DNA of 64,000 nt from Phlebiopsis flavidoalba (lineage: Eukaryota; Basidiomycota; Agaricomycetes; Polyporales; Phanerochaetaceae), in contig JAOCPU010000049.1 in assembly GCA_035772785.1 (NCBI GenBank), forward strand, positions 124,001 through 188,000. Reading direction: 5' to 3'. The translations under genes and the position numbers were made by a program. Positions 37,336-50,582 of this stretch are shown here, one piece after another. Positions within the stretch are counted from its first letter, which is position 1; every line of letters begins with the position of its first letter. The notes under the pieces are model-generated. The model was given only the letters and a program-made list of their open reading frames with translations. It was not told the origin of the DNA and ran no database searches.

Positions 37336-40240
37336 TCACTGCGGTGGCAGCGACCCGGCATGGATCATCGTCAATTCTTCCAATAGGGTGTGGCGACGGT
37401 ACTCGAGCCGGATATTAGGCACTCGTTGGTCTGGAGAGAATTATCAGACTGACGTCCGACGCCAGCACGGAGAATGACACACCTTGTTGATGTCATTTCC
37501 TGCCGCACCGGGCAAGTACCACTTTCTGGCCCAGCCAGTGACGCTTGACCTCCATCTCGAAACCGCTTTGAATAACCGAGTTCCGAGCGAGCTCCGCCCA
37601 GGGAGCTCTGAGGGAATTTATAGATCTGCATTGTCGGGATGAGTAACTATCTATGGCGAGGATATCAGGATACACACGTGTGCCGCCACACTATACTCCT
37701 CCAATAGCGGTTCCTGGGAGGGTAAGCATGAGCATCATAGATAGAAGTGAACAACGAGGCGATGGACCTACTTTTGTGAAGTGGAATTGAAGAGGATCGT
37801 CAGTACTCAAACTGACGTTCAATCCGACCTTGAAAAAGTCCGGAAGGGGGTTCCTCTCGTACGTAAGGAAGAGGGCATTGTTACTCAAAGGGCTCATAGC
37901 TAATCCGATCTGCTTGAGGTAGAAGAGGTATTGAAGTGCGGGCACCTTGCGCAGAAGAATACCGTGCGATATGGAGTGTGCGGTTAAGAACGCGGATGTG
38001 AGATGGTCCGTGTCGCCGGCCTCTCCACAGTGAGGACGGAAAACAAACGTATCTGCGACCGGGGGTCAATAGGGCAATATAGTATCACATCAACTGATAT
38101 ACGCACTGAAACCCCTTGCACGACGCCAGTGGTTCAGACTGGCGATGTTAGAGAACATATAATAAACCCTATGCCATATTTTCTCATATAGGACAAAAAG
38201 GATATAATTGGCCTGCACGCACCAATACGAGTACGGGGGAGACTCCTTGGCATCCCAGAGCTATAGCGGGCTTAAGGGAATTTCTTATGAATCAGGACGG
38301 ACGTTCAGCTTTGTCGAGTCAATCGTCGACACTGTCAAAGGTGCCGATGTACACGCGTGGAGGAAGACACTTTGGATGTTCAGGGTGAGTTAGTAAGGGA
38401 TCCTATGGTCACCTCGAACAACGGTAGAAGATGTCTGCTCAAAGTAAGCTGAAAAGTTCTCATATGGCTAGTGTTGGAGGGCTGGCCTTATACGTTCTGA
38501 TGATGTCCTCGAAACGTCTTGACAGACCGCTCTGATTTGTAGATTGTCCCCCCCCCCCCGTACAGTCGGCGGGAACTTGGATTAACCACTCGCACGTTGT
38601 GCGAAAACAGCTTGTGGTTCACGATCCACCTGGCAAGCTTGTCCCACTCTTCAACGGAGCGCACCGTAGATACTGATGCGCCATTCGCAGTTCTATCGCG
38701 ACTTTAGAGGCTGTATGCGCCCTCAAAGATAGAGAAACATACCTGGTATTTGCTTTGCTCGAGATACCCGTCATGACCTCTACAAGTATCTTTTCGGTCA
38801 AATGTCAGGGACCGGCGAGCTGAGAAACGTTACCTAGTCCCCTTTTCGTGAGTTCGAGGGCAAGGTATCGACCCTCAATAAGGTTGTCGGTCTTCAAGAA
38901 AATCTCACGAAGCCTAGACTCTCCGATAGGATGCTACTTCAAGACTGAATTTATCGCAAGCGATGGAACGAATCTTTGGTGGGCGCTGAGCTGTCCAGCG
39001 TGTCGATGGAACAGGTCAGTACGTCGTGAGGTGAAGCGACTGGAACACTTGCTCTAGAGTGAGCCCAACTCCTGCCGTCACGGAAGCCTGACGAGTCCTG
39101 TCCACACGATTTTTCAGTTGTTGATATGCGCTGAAATCGGCCGCAGCATACTCACGTGGGGGTTGTGCTTGATTTTGTGCTTGATAAAACGAAGCAAGTG
39201 CTTTTGGTTCAATGCTATGCCTAGAATGATGAAACGTGCGTATCGACCTTACGCAAGTTGTAAAAAATCGCTGTCAAATACAACGTCAATGTCGCATTAT
39301 TCTGTCTGCACCAAGCAATCAGTTACCGGTGAGGCACTCGCTAAATAAATCAGGTTAATACTCGCTATATTGCGGTCGTTAGCGCTGCGAGATGTACACA
39401 CATTTCATGTCAGCCAGTTTCCTGGAACTCATTCAAGAGGCTTGTACATCGTAAACTTCGACGACAGATACGCGAGAGCTCCTGAAGGCGAAGCTTTTCG
39501 TCGGGCCATCTGCGCTATGACACTCAAAACGTATTCAAGATCAATGTAGTAAACTCTCGAATGGTAGGTTATGTCCGAAGACAGGCCTTTGCATCTTGTG
39601 CTGATGATAGAACATTACTAAGATTTTTATTCATTATAGTGCTAATATAGTTTCACCTGGTGTGGAGTTGTACACTTGATACACGCCACGCTCATCATAC
39701 TGAAGTCCCAGCCGCTGGCGTCTGGCCCGGGGATTTCACAGTTCTCAAAGACGAACTCTTTCGTCTTCGAGTTCGGAGGGTGTGTGGTATGTACCGCACG
39801 CCTTTCTCGACCCAGTGCCAACGAGTGGCGGAGGGCGGGGTACAATCTCCAAGGCTGGAATGGGCTTGCTGGGTCCTGTTCCGACGTTCAAGTCCACGTC
39901 GGGTCGTGTCGTACATCTAGCCACGGCGTGCCGTCTGATGAAACATCTTGTACAACGATCGGTCGTCCTTGAAGCCCAGGCTGTGTGAAATGCCCATTCG
40001 CGTGGTCCTTCGGGTTGAAAGCCCAGCATCTGTCCAAGAGACACGCATGTACTTGTCACGCAGCTCAAGACATTTGCGGAACGACTCGAAGATGGACGCG
40101 TATTCCGAAGGCACAATCCCTTCTGCTTCCAGAGAGTTAGCTTCCACGTGTCATGATGCCCTCGCCGCTCCATACCTTGGATAACGCCGGGTATGTCCGG
40201 TTGAGGAGGAGCCTCGAGTTTGCGCCGGGGCAGCATCCTC
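37336..40240 (-). CDS. AMD1: AMP deaminase
   Basis: Converts AMP to IMP and ammonia, controlling adenylate balance in the cytosol. Minus-strand blocks in order: [16 protein letters not shown] (40.1 kb); [17 protein letters not shown] (39.75 kb); [11 protein letters not shown] with the HxH zinc ligands, then [15 protein letters not shown] (39.2 kb, frame disturbed); [16 protein letters not shown] and EGRYLA (38.9 kb); RISIYG and [20 protein letters not shown] (38.65 kb); [18 protein letters not shown] (38.0 kb); [34 protein letters not shown] and [14 protein letters not shown] (37.9-37.76 kb, catalytic Asp pair); [40 protein letters not shown]; and [20 protein letters not shown], with the stop at 37,336-37,338. 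A run of 13 C lies in an intron near 38,555. Many small indels. The N-terminus may extend to about 40.66 kb. Confidence 0.88.
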
Positions 40241-43200
40241 TGCCATCAGATAAGGCTAGCGGCAGAGATGACAGCTTGTAGCTTGCAGAAAGGAGATCCT
40301 GCCTCCGAGATTGACCATCGATGATCGAAGAAGACACCAAGTAGAGGCGGAGTGTGCCATGTTAATCGGCCTCGAGGCGTTGGTGGCATCAGAGCCTCAT
40401 CAGTGCCGGTAGAGCGTAATTCTTTTTTCTTCAAGCTGGGCAGGCAGACATATGTCTTATATGTCACGAAGAAGGCTGGCTACCATCAACACAGCTCGTA
40501 CCTGATGAAGAATCCTCTCCTCACTGTAACCGAAGAAACCATCCTTGGCCTCCGTCCCGGTATATGGAATCCTGACGGTGTGGGAGTGAAGGGAGGCGAT
40601 GCGGGACGCCTGGGATTTGCTGCCTGAGCACATTTTGCAAAGTATCCTAGAGTTCCCTAGCAAATGCTGCTATCCAGTGTGGCCGTATGAGTCCGAGTGA
40701 GATAGAGGGAGTCAGAGAGGAAGCTGGTCAATGTCAAGCGTTTGAGGACTCGAAATTGGAAAGCGCTACCGCACAATTAAACTTTGTAGACGAGCCTTCG
40801 GTCCGGCCACGTGGGGAGGTGACGACAGCGCCCGACGCTAAAAATTTTTCGGCAAAGGCCACCTTCCCGCCCTACTACCAATGTTTTTGGGCACCACGAC
40901 GATTTGCATTGTCGGTAACAGCCTCATCACTGCCGACTGATACTTTCGCCTGTTGCACGATCGTGTCTTCTTATTTCATCACTAATTGATTATCAGAGGC
41001 CACTTTCTGCGACAGGCAAACAATTGTACCATCGTTATCCTCAAGTGTCCAGCCTGAGATGTTTGCAGTGTCGACAACGCGACTGAGGAAGAGAAACAAC
41101 ATCGATGTATATTCATGTAGGGTACTGTAGACCAATGTAATGGTAGCAACGTCACACGTCACATTAATGAACACACCTCCTTTTACGGTTGCCCTATTTT
41201 GCCCAAATGTCACGCGAATTTTGAACGTCTATTTTGGGCCTAAAACCCTCAATTTCGGCGCCAAAAACGCCATTTATGGTAATCGAGGCGCGCTCACGGT
41301 TGCCAAGTTCTATGCAAAGTTGGGTGTCACAGATGCCCCCCTCGGGCTGCGGGGTTGCTTCCATACATTGGCCTACAGTATCTGCTTGAAATGTTACATA
41401 ACATGAACTTGCGCATAGCAGTCCGTCCATGTGAATCGCCTAGATTAGTGATTACTCTGCCATTTACGCTAAACTATGGATAATGCCAGGATTCCTGTTG
41501 TTCGACACGTTTAGGGGATCGAATCGGAGCTTCAAATGAGCACAGGAATTTTACGATCATTCTCCGACCGAACCTGCGACATGCCGCATTGTAAATGTTG
41601 TGGGACTAGCCAACACACGGCGATCAGCTCTCATTAAAGTACGCCTCGGGATTCTCAGCGGCTACGCTGGGGGTAATGAGGCGACTAATTCAAAGGATAT
41701 CGCAGTCCCATCATCGTGCATCGTACGACAGCTGCTCTTTTTGTTCCTTCCTGGACCCCACGAGGCATTCGGATGCACGCAGTCCGTTGTGGAAACGAAC
41801 CATCTCCGCAGAAGAACAGCCAGTGGGAGCTCGAGCCCAACCAGTACGGATCCGGCAGACGCGAGGCGCCGTGGCGCCACCTTCAAGCAGCAAAACGGGG
41901 GTCTGTTGCATACTGGTTTGTTTTTCGGAGGTGATTGCAGTGCTGCTCCATCGTCGAGGACGGCTGAAATGGTGGCAAACAAAGCGGCTACGCGTGCACG
42001 TTGCCTCCGCCCGACATTCGATCGTGAAAGCATCCGCGCGCCGTTCGTTGGCCGTTGTGTGTGTGCGGGTTTCAGTCGCCCGACGCGCTGTACGGGCTGT
42101 CGACCTGCTGTAGGTCCTCAGCGACTGCGTTGCGGCTAGAACATGTTCGCGGGACGCGAGTGCTGCACAGTAATGCCAGCTTTACAGTTCGAACTGCCTC
42201 AACTATTCAACATGGCGCGCGATTTATCTCGAGACCGACCTTAAAACGCTGCTGCGGCCACGTATACGTACAGAAGAAAGACAGAAAGTGCGCGAATGCG
42301 TCCGTGCGGAGGGCGATTCAGGTTCTCGTGTCTGTCGCCACCGAATTGGACACCGGGAGCAATGTGTGCTGCCAACGTCTGGGGAGCTCCACTTGATCGC
42401 ATGGTTGTCAACGCTTTAGTCGCGCCGTAAGTCCTCTCGCCGCTACTAACCCCGCGAAAAGCATGCAGAGAGCTGCGTCCCTTTGTTCTCGCTAGCAAAA
42501 GCGCGACGATGACTGGGGGCCTGAGCTCTAATTGCTGCGACCATTCCGTCTGCTAGATGCGCGCCCTCCAATGCGGGTAAAATCTTTGTCAGAAACTCGC
42601 ATATTTGCCTCGCGTCATATCACTTGGCTACGCGAAGTAGAGCATCTGTAGCCGGCATTGTATCCCACTGTGATGTACAACGCTTCATGCGGTAGACTGA
42701 TGACTTATGTAAAGTCTCCTTCGCACCGCCAACCGTACACGCGGACGCGTTCTGCCTTCATTGTTCCATAACGGTGAGGAAGGGGATTCCCTGAGAAACA
42801 AAAAAAAGGAAAAATGAAAACGCGGGCAGATATCTAGACAGGGTCCTAGCCGACGTACCAAGCAACTGGGGACCGCACCCTGTTCGGCTTGAGGACGGAC
42901 ATCGGATAACCCAGCCCTGTCGCTGAATCGGCGACTACTATTTTTTTTCGGATCCTGAAGGAGCTTTCCTGGCGGTCCAGAGCTCGCGCCGCACCCGCCC
43001 GCTATTCGTTGTCGGTCTCGCTGGTCTTTACCACTCAATGGCCTCTCTGCCACTCAATCCCCAGGGTCTGTCGGGACCAGGGCGCCGCCACGCCTGCGCC
43101 CGGCGTGCGCCCTCCCTGCGCAGAGGCGAGTGCGTCGTGGCCGCGGGCAGGCAGAACTTTCTGTGTCCGTAGGGCTCTCGAAGGGCGATGCCGCCAGATC

Positions 43201-44252
43201 ATCACGAGCAGACCGCAAGCCCCCCATCTGCCCATCTGCCCTTCTGATCTTCGTCGCCCCTTCAGGCGTTCCCCTCGCCGTGGCAATGTCCGCCGCTGGG
43301 GGGGCAGCGAGCACCAGCCTCTTCGGCCCCCCGCGCACAATTTATCCTCAACTGGGCTCGGCAGGGAAATTGCCCTCTGCGGCCTTGGGCTAGACACATC
43401 AGCTGTCAGCATCTTACGGTACCCCCTGCCTCGCACAACCCTCTGCGCGTGATGGAGAAGCACCACCGCCTATTGGTCGTGTTGGTTTCCCCCAAGAGTC
43501 TGGCCAGTGAATAACCGCGTCCCAATCATCTTGGAGAAAGAAGGTTGAACATGAGCACAGCCGCCTGCTCGCTATCTTACATATACATTGTCAAGAACCT
43601 ACACTGAGAAACCTCCGCTACCGGACCTTGAGCGCACGACGCGATCCGGTGGGGTCTTCGACACATGGATAATGAAAGAAGGCTCGACATCCGCTGACCA
43701 CAGGCAGCGATAGAGATCTAACAAAACCATCGCGCGGGAGGCGCGATCGTGTATTATGCCGTGGGCGCGAGTTGTACAATGGAGCGGGCTACTGAACTTT
43801 ATGCTACAAAAGGGGGGGGTACTTGTCGAGCCGTACATTGGAAAGCGGGAAGAGCAAAATGTCCATAACACTGCAGAAGATGCGGGGACGGCCATGGATG
43901 CAAGTAGTTACAGCCCTCGAGAGCAATGGCACTTAACCCAAGAACAAGTAGATAACAACCCAGATCCCTGGAGGAAAATGAATGACAAGTAGATAGGTTT
44001 AGTCCATGACAAGCTCCTGTTGCCGTGTAGTTACAAGAGGCCGACCTGTCGCGCGTACTAGGGTATGATTAGGTGTGGAACAATGACAATGACGGATGTG
44101 TGGTGGTTGCAGGGTGGTGTACGTGCGATGCGTTTCGTGTGTGTGCGTGCGTCGTGTTGCCATTGCTTTGGTGTCTAGCAAGTGCAGGTCGTGATCGGGG
44201 TCGTCTAACATAAACAGGGGGGCGTCACCGCGCGCCGCGGCCAGGGCGGGGC
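40241..44252. other. Gene-poor stretch
   Basis: No protein family recognised. 40.24-40.66 kb may hold the AMP deaminase N-terminus. 41.15-41.40 kb is an open plus-strand piece of unusual composition in which ACGGTTGCC occurs twice (near 41,185 and 41,296), possibly a transposon scrap. GC-rich open frames on both strands at 41.6-42.4 and 43.0-43.45 kb lack motifs. A G-run follows 43,810. Confidence 0.4.
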
Positions 44253-47200
44253 CTATGGGGGTGAGACGGGCGTGGTGGCGACGCCGGGCGGAACAGACTT
44301 GGTACCAGACCGCTGTTGTGGTTGTGGTTGAGGAGGCTCAGGCTTGTCCCATTCGTCCAGCAAGGCCTGCCCGACGGAGGGCTCAAGCTCGGTGCCGTGT
44401 TCGCGAGAAACCTTGACTTCTCGGTCGTGGTTCCATGGGTTGCGCAGGTGGCGAGGTGCGGTAGAAGGGCAGTCGGTCGGTGCCGGATCCACTGCGACCT
44501 GGGGAACGAGTCGCCCCAGAAGGGAGCGTCTTCCTTTGCGTCGCCTGCGGTGTCGGGCGCCTTACCCTTGGGATTGCCAGACGCCAGTGAGGGCGGGAGG
44601 GGTTCTTCCTCTTCCTGGACCGCAGCGAGAGACGCGCCGACAGAGTCCCAGTGCTTTTCACGCCATCTTCGTCAAACCACCGCGTCGGCAGAACGTTGCT
44701 TCGCGGCGCGTATCGGCGCTTTGAGGATCGAGTTTCAAAGTCGTCTGAATCTCGTCGTGCATGGCTGATGATCGCAGGAGCAGTAGGCGCTATGGACGGA
44801 GCGTCCTGGTAACTCAACTCGCCGTGACGAGGGATGCCAGCTGAGATGGCGCTCAAGGGGCGGTGTTGACCGTGGCCAGACAGCAGGAGGCAGTTCGTGT
44901 GCGACCTCGTGCCCAAGCTGGGGGCGGCTCTCCGGGGTCTCCATAGGAAGAGGAGAGTCTTCGAACCGGTTCTCGTCTGCCGGAGAGAGGAAGTGGGGAG
45001 TCCGAGTGGCATGAGGACTCGAGCTCTCTCGCGTGGAGGTCGATGCGCGACGAGAGGACGAGTCCACGCTCGTTCGAGATGCCATGAGACGGTGTGCTGG
45101 TGATGCAAGATAGGCCCGGCCATCCTGTGGAATATGGCATGAATACAAGGTAGCCGATTGCTGCTCGACAGTGCGGACTTACTTCGCGTAGCCATAAAAC
45201 TCGCCGCTCTTGTTGACACCGAAAATCAGGTACACCTCCTTGCTCGTGCGGTAGGCCTGATCGAGGATGCCTTCGTTGTGTCGCTGCGTTTGCCCATAGG
45301 CCCTTATTGACACTAGTCTGTAGGTCGTCCTGGGACGGCGCATTAGTAACGGAGTAAAATAACATCCGGGAAATCGATGGCGGCAAGCGATGCGGGCATG
45401 TTCCCGAGCCGAGGGGCAGCGGGTTATAGATGGAGCGCGACGCGCATGGGGGAAGAAAAAAGAAGGGACGCGCCGGCAGCATCGCTTGTCCGGCTCTCTC
45501 ACTCACCTACGGCTGCGTCAATGACTTTGAGGGATAAAGTACCGCTTGGGGAAGTACCCAATCGGCGTCAGCATGCTCGAGTTCGTCGACCCGGAGCTGC
45601 TCGAGTGCGGCGCCGGCTTTCTGAACTGACGCGTATGCGGCCCTTCATCATCGCTCGACAACGCCATGGCCCCATCAGGTGCGACGGGTCCTCGAGCGAG
45701 CTCACGAGCGACGACGCGCTCGTCTCCGGGCTCGTCGCCGCCCGCGCCTGTCCCTCTGCCGCTGCTTGAGGTCCTTCACATGCCGCACATGGATCCCCCG
45801 CGCGCACGCTGCCCGCCGACGCCCGCACGCAAGTCGTCTTCCCGCGCAACGTATCCGACACACCAGCCTGCACACCGCGGGTCCAGGGGCCGGCAGCTGC
45901 TGGCGCGCGTTGAAGTGCCCGATCGCCGCCCTGCAGGTGGGCCTCGCTCTCAAAGTTGGACGAATGCGCAGTTCTTCGCGAGAATCAGCGTGGGGGGGAT
46001 CGAAGACACGGACAGGTGAAACCCTCCGTAAGAGTGAATAGCCGAGGCGACTCGGGCGTCGCCTTGGCTGGAGGCGGGAGCGTGTTGGGGCTAGACTGGC
46101 CGAGGACAGGTGGTGGGAGTGCGGGGGTTAAAAAAGGCGTCCAGAGCTCGTCGTGTGTGGCGTCTGATGGTACGTTTTCCAGCCCACATCACCCATTCTG
46201 ACCGGTTCACAGGCGGGTTCGGGTGATACGACCACTGCTTTTTTGTTGGGCGATTCTGCACGGCCCCGCCACACACTTGGAGAAGGTTGCCTCCCGAGGC
46301 GAAATCAGCTGATCAGATTTCTGACCGGGGAAGATAGACTGATCCTCCTAATGTGCGGGGCCTGCGGGTCGGGCCCTGTGGGTCGTATGTATAGTGGGTC
46401 GTGCAACGGGTTGCGATTAGGAGGACGACATTGATGCTTGTAGGGGGGCAATCCCCGAGGGTGGCTGTTGGCGCTGGAGGACATGGTTACAGCGAAGGAA
46501 GGTAGCGTGTGGATGGCCCAGCTTGCGGTGACCGCCGTGGTTGCGTGTGCTCTGTGTGTCCGTGTATAAATATGAGAGACGAACAGGGTGTTAGAGAGTG
46601 TGTACTGGTAGGGGCAGAATGGTTGTCGTATGCATGGTGACAGGTGCGGGCAGAGGGATGCAGGAGCGACGTGCCGTGGGAAAGTACAACCAACGTACCT
46701 GGATCTTGTTCGCTAGGCATAGTCAGGCCTGATATACAGGCGTGAGTGCGAATACGATATAACAGAGCGCAGTACTGCATAGAGCGAGCTAGCCGACGTG
46801 CGAAAATGAATGCTGCCGGAAAAGTGTACGGCCGGAACGCGTGTACCGAGCTGCCGTCCACAGGACGTTGATGTGGCGTTGCTATGGTGACAGTGACGCG
46901 GCTCCGAGGGTTGAGCAATCAACATGAGTGTGGGGCGAAAGATAAAAGACAGGAGGGAGTTAGAGACCCGGCTGTGGCAGACGAGGCGTACTCCCATAGG
47001 ACACTGAGCGGATGATGATGATGCCGCTCTGAGGGGTCAATGTGGACACAAGAGCATGATGTTGCGTTATGCCCTCATCGGACGAATGAGCTTGGTCGCG
47101 TAGAAAAAAATGCAACCCTGGAGGAGCTGCGTTGGGCGGTTTGCATTGCAGTTGTCGGGAGCCAGCAGGTTGGGGTGACTTGCGCGTAGGAGTACGGAAG

Positions 47201-47534
47201 GGGGGATTTGCGGCTCCCACCTCGTGAAACCCTGGCACGGGAGACGATGGAGGCGGCGGGGAATCGTGTATTGTCCACACTCCATACGGACCACGCTGGT
47301 TGTAAGGGGATGGAGCGGAAGTGGGTATTGTCCTGTCGGATAACTTCGACGAGGAGGCATCCTGTATGGACGAGTAGTGGCCCACACAGAACCCGGTAGC
47401 GTTTGGGCATTGATTTGAGCGTGAGGATGGACCTCCACTCCCGGACGACTGGTCGTCCGCGCCAGAGTCAAGAGAGCGACCGCGAGATACGAAGGCCTGC
47501 CAGAATCTGCTGCGGTTGACCGTTGGTCCGGCAT
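44253..47534 (-). CDS. RRM-YTH domain RNA-binding protein (putative m6A reader)
   Basis: YTH domains bind N6-methyladenosine in RNA. The possible start is the ATG at 47,532-47,534; the N-terminal region to about 46.3 kb is Pro/Ser/Tyr-rich. An RRM spans about 46.25-45.75 kb: RSEWVMWAGNVPSDATHDELW (split by an indel), then after an interval SNCAFVNFESEAHLQAAIGHF, an RNP1-type strand. The YTH domain begins near 45.38 kb with NAPSQDDLQTSVNKGLWATQ, RHNEGILDQAYRTSKEVYLI and FGVNKSGEFYGYAK, then an intron and MAGPI. It is then interrupted by about 200 Ser/Pro-rich residues. It resumes at about 44.51 kb with FWGDSF, TDRLPFYRT, RHLRNPWNHDREVKVS and GTELEPSVGQALLDEWDKP, ending at 44,253. The first cage Trp (GLWATQ) is visible, and FWGDSF may supply the second. 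Upstream exon limits are uncertain. Confidence 0.83.
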
Positions 47535-49437
47535 CGTCAGTGGTATTGATCCAGGCGCATTACCCGTGGAGGATGCTGGCTGCCGACTGGATGGATCGCG
47601 ACCACCAGGGCTGGTTGTACGCGGGGCGGTTTAAAGGAGTTCGGGTTGATGCTGAGCGGTATCGTCGGCGAGGGTGTTTCGTGCGGGTCGCGGCAGGAGG
47701 AAAAATATCGTGCCACTAAAAGATCGACTAAGACGCTGAGCAAAGGGTGGACGTGGTGGACGAGAGGCAAAGTCAGACGAGGCAAGTACGTGCTGCACCA
47801 AAGAGGGGAACAGTTTACAGGAGCGATGATTAAGACTGTCAGCGCACGGTCAGGGACCTGGAAACGTCTAGCAGGCTCGGGCCGGCGGAAAATAGACATG
47901 GTAATGAATGAGCAGTCGGGTAAGCAGCCAACCCGCTGAGACCAGATGGGAGTACCAGATCGCAACAAATTACCGACAACCACACATGGCGTAATGGATA
48001 GAAAAGGAATCTCGCGCGAAGTTATACCCGAAGCGAATCGGTCAGTCTACACGCGTAAACCCATCCTCGAACGGTTCAGAAACTTCGGTCAGTGAGCTTT
48101 AACCGACTGGACTCGGGCCGACCAAGGCACGCGCTTGCACGGACGCTACGCGCATTGGGAGCGGAGCTTGAATAGGTGCGGGCAACAGGCACCAAAAAAA
48201 ACAAAACATAAAAAGTTGATGGGAGATGCGGAGCCGAAGCACGCGCACGACCTCCCCGAAAAGGCAGGCGCCACGCGGGCGCACCCCGACGCGCGCAAAC
48301 AGCAACTCGCAGAAAGGGACTCGGCATGAGACATCTCACCGTCACAATACCAAAGCCCTCGCTGCAAACGCTTGCTGGCTCTCCGGTGGCCAGCCGCGTA
48401 CTGCCGTGAGTGCCGGGAGGGCGCTTTTTCGTAGATGATTGCAGCGGGGCGTCTGCGAGTGGTGTGCGAAGTCGTTTGTCTTGCATTTTATCAGGCCCGC
48501 GGCGCGTCCAGGGGCGGACCTCGACCTCGCGGTCTGGCGTTCTCGGAGTTACAGTCTCGATGAGATCGGAACGTGGTCCACGCATTGTGTCGTCTGCGGA
48601 AGGGGACGTGCGGGCAGGGTAATCTTAGTGTCTGCAGGCAGAGGTGTTCGCCGAAAGAGGCAGAATTATTGGACGTAGCATCAAGCTGACAAAGACCATA
48701 GCGCAAAGTGAATCCGGAATGCCGTTTACCTGAGGGGATGTTACTTGAAACGGAGAGAAAGAAATGTTTAGTCAGTGTGGGTAGGAGTGTAAAGGTTTAA
48801 CGTGTACTTGCCGAACGCGTGGTTTATAGATACTAGCAATGCGAGGGCGGGCGAGGGGAAGTGGCTCCCCGAGGATTGAAGCGACTTTGGTCTTCGGTTG
48901 AAGACGAGAATTGGACCGTGCAGGTCCTGGCTGAGGGACGTGGCGATGTGAAGCGGTGAGGAATAGGGGACGTGGAGAGGCGCTCGGGGCAGGACGTAGC
49001 GTGGTCACAAGAGATGGACGGAATTTAAATGGAGCGGGGCCGGCGAACAGAGAGCCTTGTTCGGTGATATAGTGGAGGACCCGGGAGAACTTTGTCATGG
49101 AAAGGGGAGGGGATTGATGCGCCCGAGGGACTCAGAGACACGAAGCGGAGGGGGCGGTAACGAGAAACAGGGTTCGTGGACGACGAGTCTGAGAATGGTC
49201 GTGAATCGTAGCTCGTTTTAAGAGGGTGCTGGATGGCTCAGGGGTCGTGACAAGTGATTATAGCAAGCGTGGGTAGAGTATAGAATAGGCCTGTGTGGGA
49301 GGGGGGGGGTGGGGGGGGGGGGGGGGGGACATGGTACAGAGGAGGCGTGGGCGGGACACAGACAGAGAGCGTGGGAGCGCTGGCGACATACGCTGGAGTT
49401 TGTAGTATGTGACGTCGCGCATAGGGCTCATCGAGCT
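47535..49437. other. Intergenic region with a possible small Cys-rich exon
   Basis: Mostly without recognisable genes. At 48.44-48.63 kb the plus strand encodes CEWCAKSF and, 40 residues later, GTWSTHCVVCGR, followed by a possible short intron (GTAATC..TGCAG, about 48,620-48,638). Two CxxC pairs could form a zinc site. A G-tract of about 28 bases lies at 49,301-49,328. Confidence 0.3.
49301..49328 (+). repeat. Poly-G tract
   Basis: Twenty-eight bases, all G except one T. Same form as the tract at 14,636-14,668. Confidence 0.85.
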
Positions 49438-49443
49438 TATATA
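49438..49443 (+). promoter_or_regulatory. TATA box candidate
   Basis: TATATA followed by a CT-containing leader, 185 bp upstream of an ATG at 49,623 that opens a short exon. Confidence 0.4.
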
Positions 49444-49622
49444 CCCTTTCGTCCACTACCACCCAATAGCTTCTGACGTCATCCAGCGACCTGTTGTTTC
49501 TTGTTGTTTTTTTTTTTTGTTGTTTTTTTCCTGTTTGCGACTGTTCTGTGTGTATATTCTGGTATTACTGCTGCCAACAGGCACTCTGTGGAGGCTATCT
49601 CGTTTCCGAGGCGTTCCACATC

Positions 49623-49770
49623 ATGTCCACTGAGGAGAAGGCTCATCAGTCAGGTAATTTTCCGGGGGATATTTTGTGTCGCGAGACAGAGCAGAACCAA
49701 CACTCAACATTCGGCTATGCAAGAAGAGCACGCGCCTAAGACGCGAATCGCCTTCTTATAGACGCCGTCG
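49623..49770 (+). CDS. Possible 5' exons of an unrecognised gene
   Basis: The ATG at 49,623 starts STEEKAHQS and stops at GTAATT. If spliced to the AAGAGCACG at about 49,722, the reading continues EEHAPKTRIAFL before a stop that would need a further splice or a one-base shift. The TATA box and spliceable layout suggest a real 5' end, but nothing downstream to 50.5 kb matches a family. Confidence 0.3.
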
Positions 49771-50582
49771 CAGCACAATCTCAACCATCAAGGGATCGGT
49801 CATGATAACGGTCCTCATGTCCCCCGGAGACGGCCCACTAGAAAACCACGTGACTACCGCTTGCATGCATTCAGCAGCGCAACTACGTCATAGGCAACTC
49901 TGCGCTATATGCACTCTGGTTGTGAACAGAGCTGAGTACCCCTGCCTGCTCCATCCACCCCCCACACGTGGAGAAAGAATATGACAAATCATCATACATC
50001 CCCTCGCAGAAGGAACCCCAGCATCTAAGTTATGTTCAAAAGTCGCAGGAGAATTAGGGCACGGAATAGCTGTGCTGTGCTAACCGAGTCACTTGTTACG
50101 AGACATGCGGCAGTGTGTGGCAGTACTACGCATTAGCGAAGCCGAAGACAGAGCAGTTTGTACACTTGCCAACCATACATATACGATGCGATTCACCACG
50201 TTGTGCGTTCGCTCGGCTTCACCGCACGCCCCACAGAAAAAAAAACCGACAGACGACCCTGTACTAACATATATTGTCTTTGCTGTGAAAGATACTGCTA
50301 AATAATTCCACCGCTCTACTCAGGATCCTCCTTCTACGTGCCTGAGTAAATTATAGCGCCACGCAGCGGCCCGTGTGAGCCTGCGTCAATATCATCCAGA
50401 AGTACCCTTGATACACTCAGCAGTCGTGACACCAGACGTAAGCGAGCTTCTGGTATACGTATTCATACATACATACATGTCCGAACGTACCGACTACGAG
50501 AACCCCGTACTTCGAGGGGGACGATACATGCCCCCCATTTCCTTGACGGAACACCTAGCTCGACATTGCGCGAGTCAGATTA
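49771..50582. other. Unassigned stretch
   Basis: Open plus-strand pieces at 49.80-49.98 and 50.09-50.31 kb are not recognised. The 3' UTR of the BTB gene probably lies at the right end. Confidence 0.3.
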
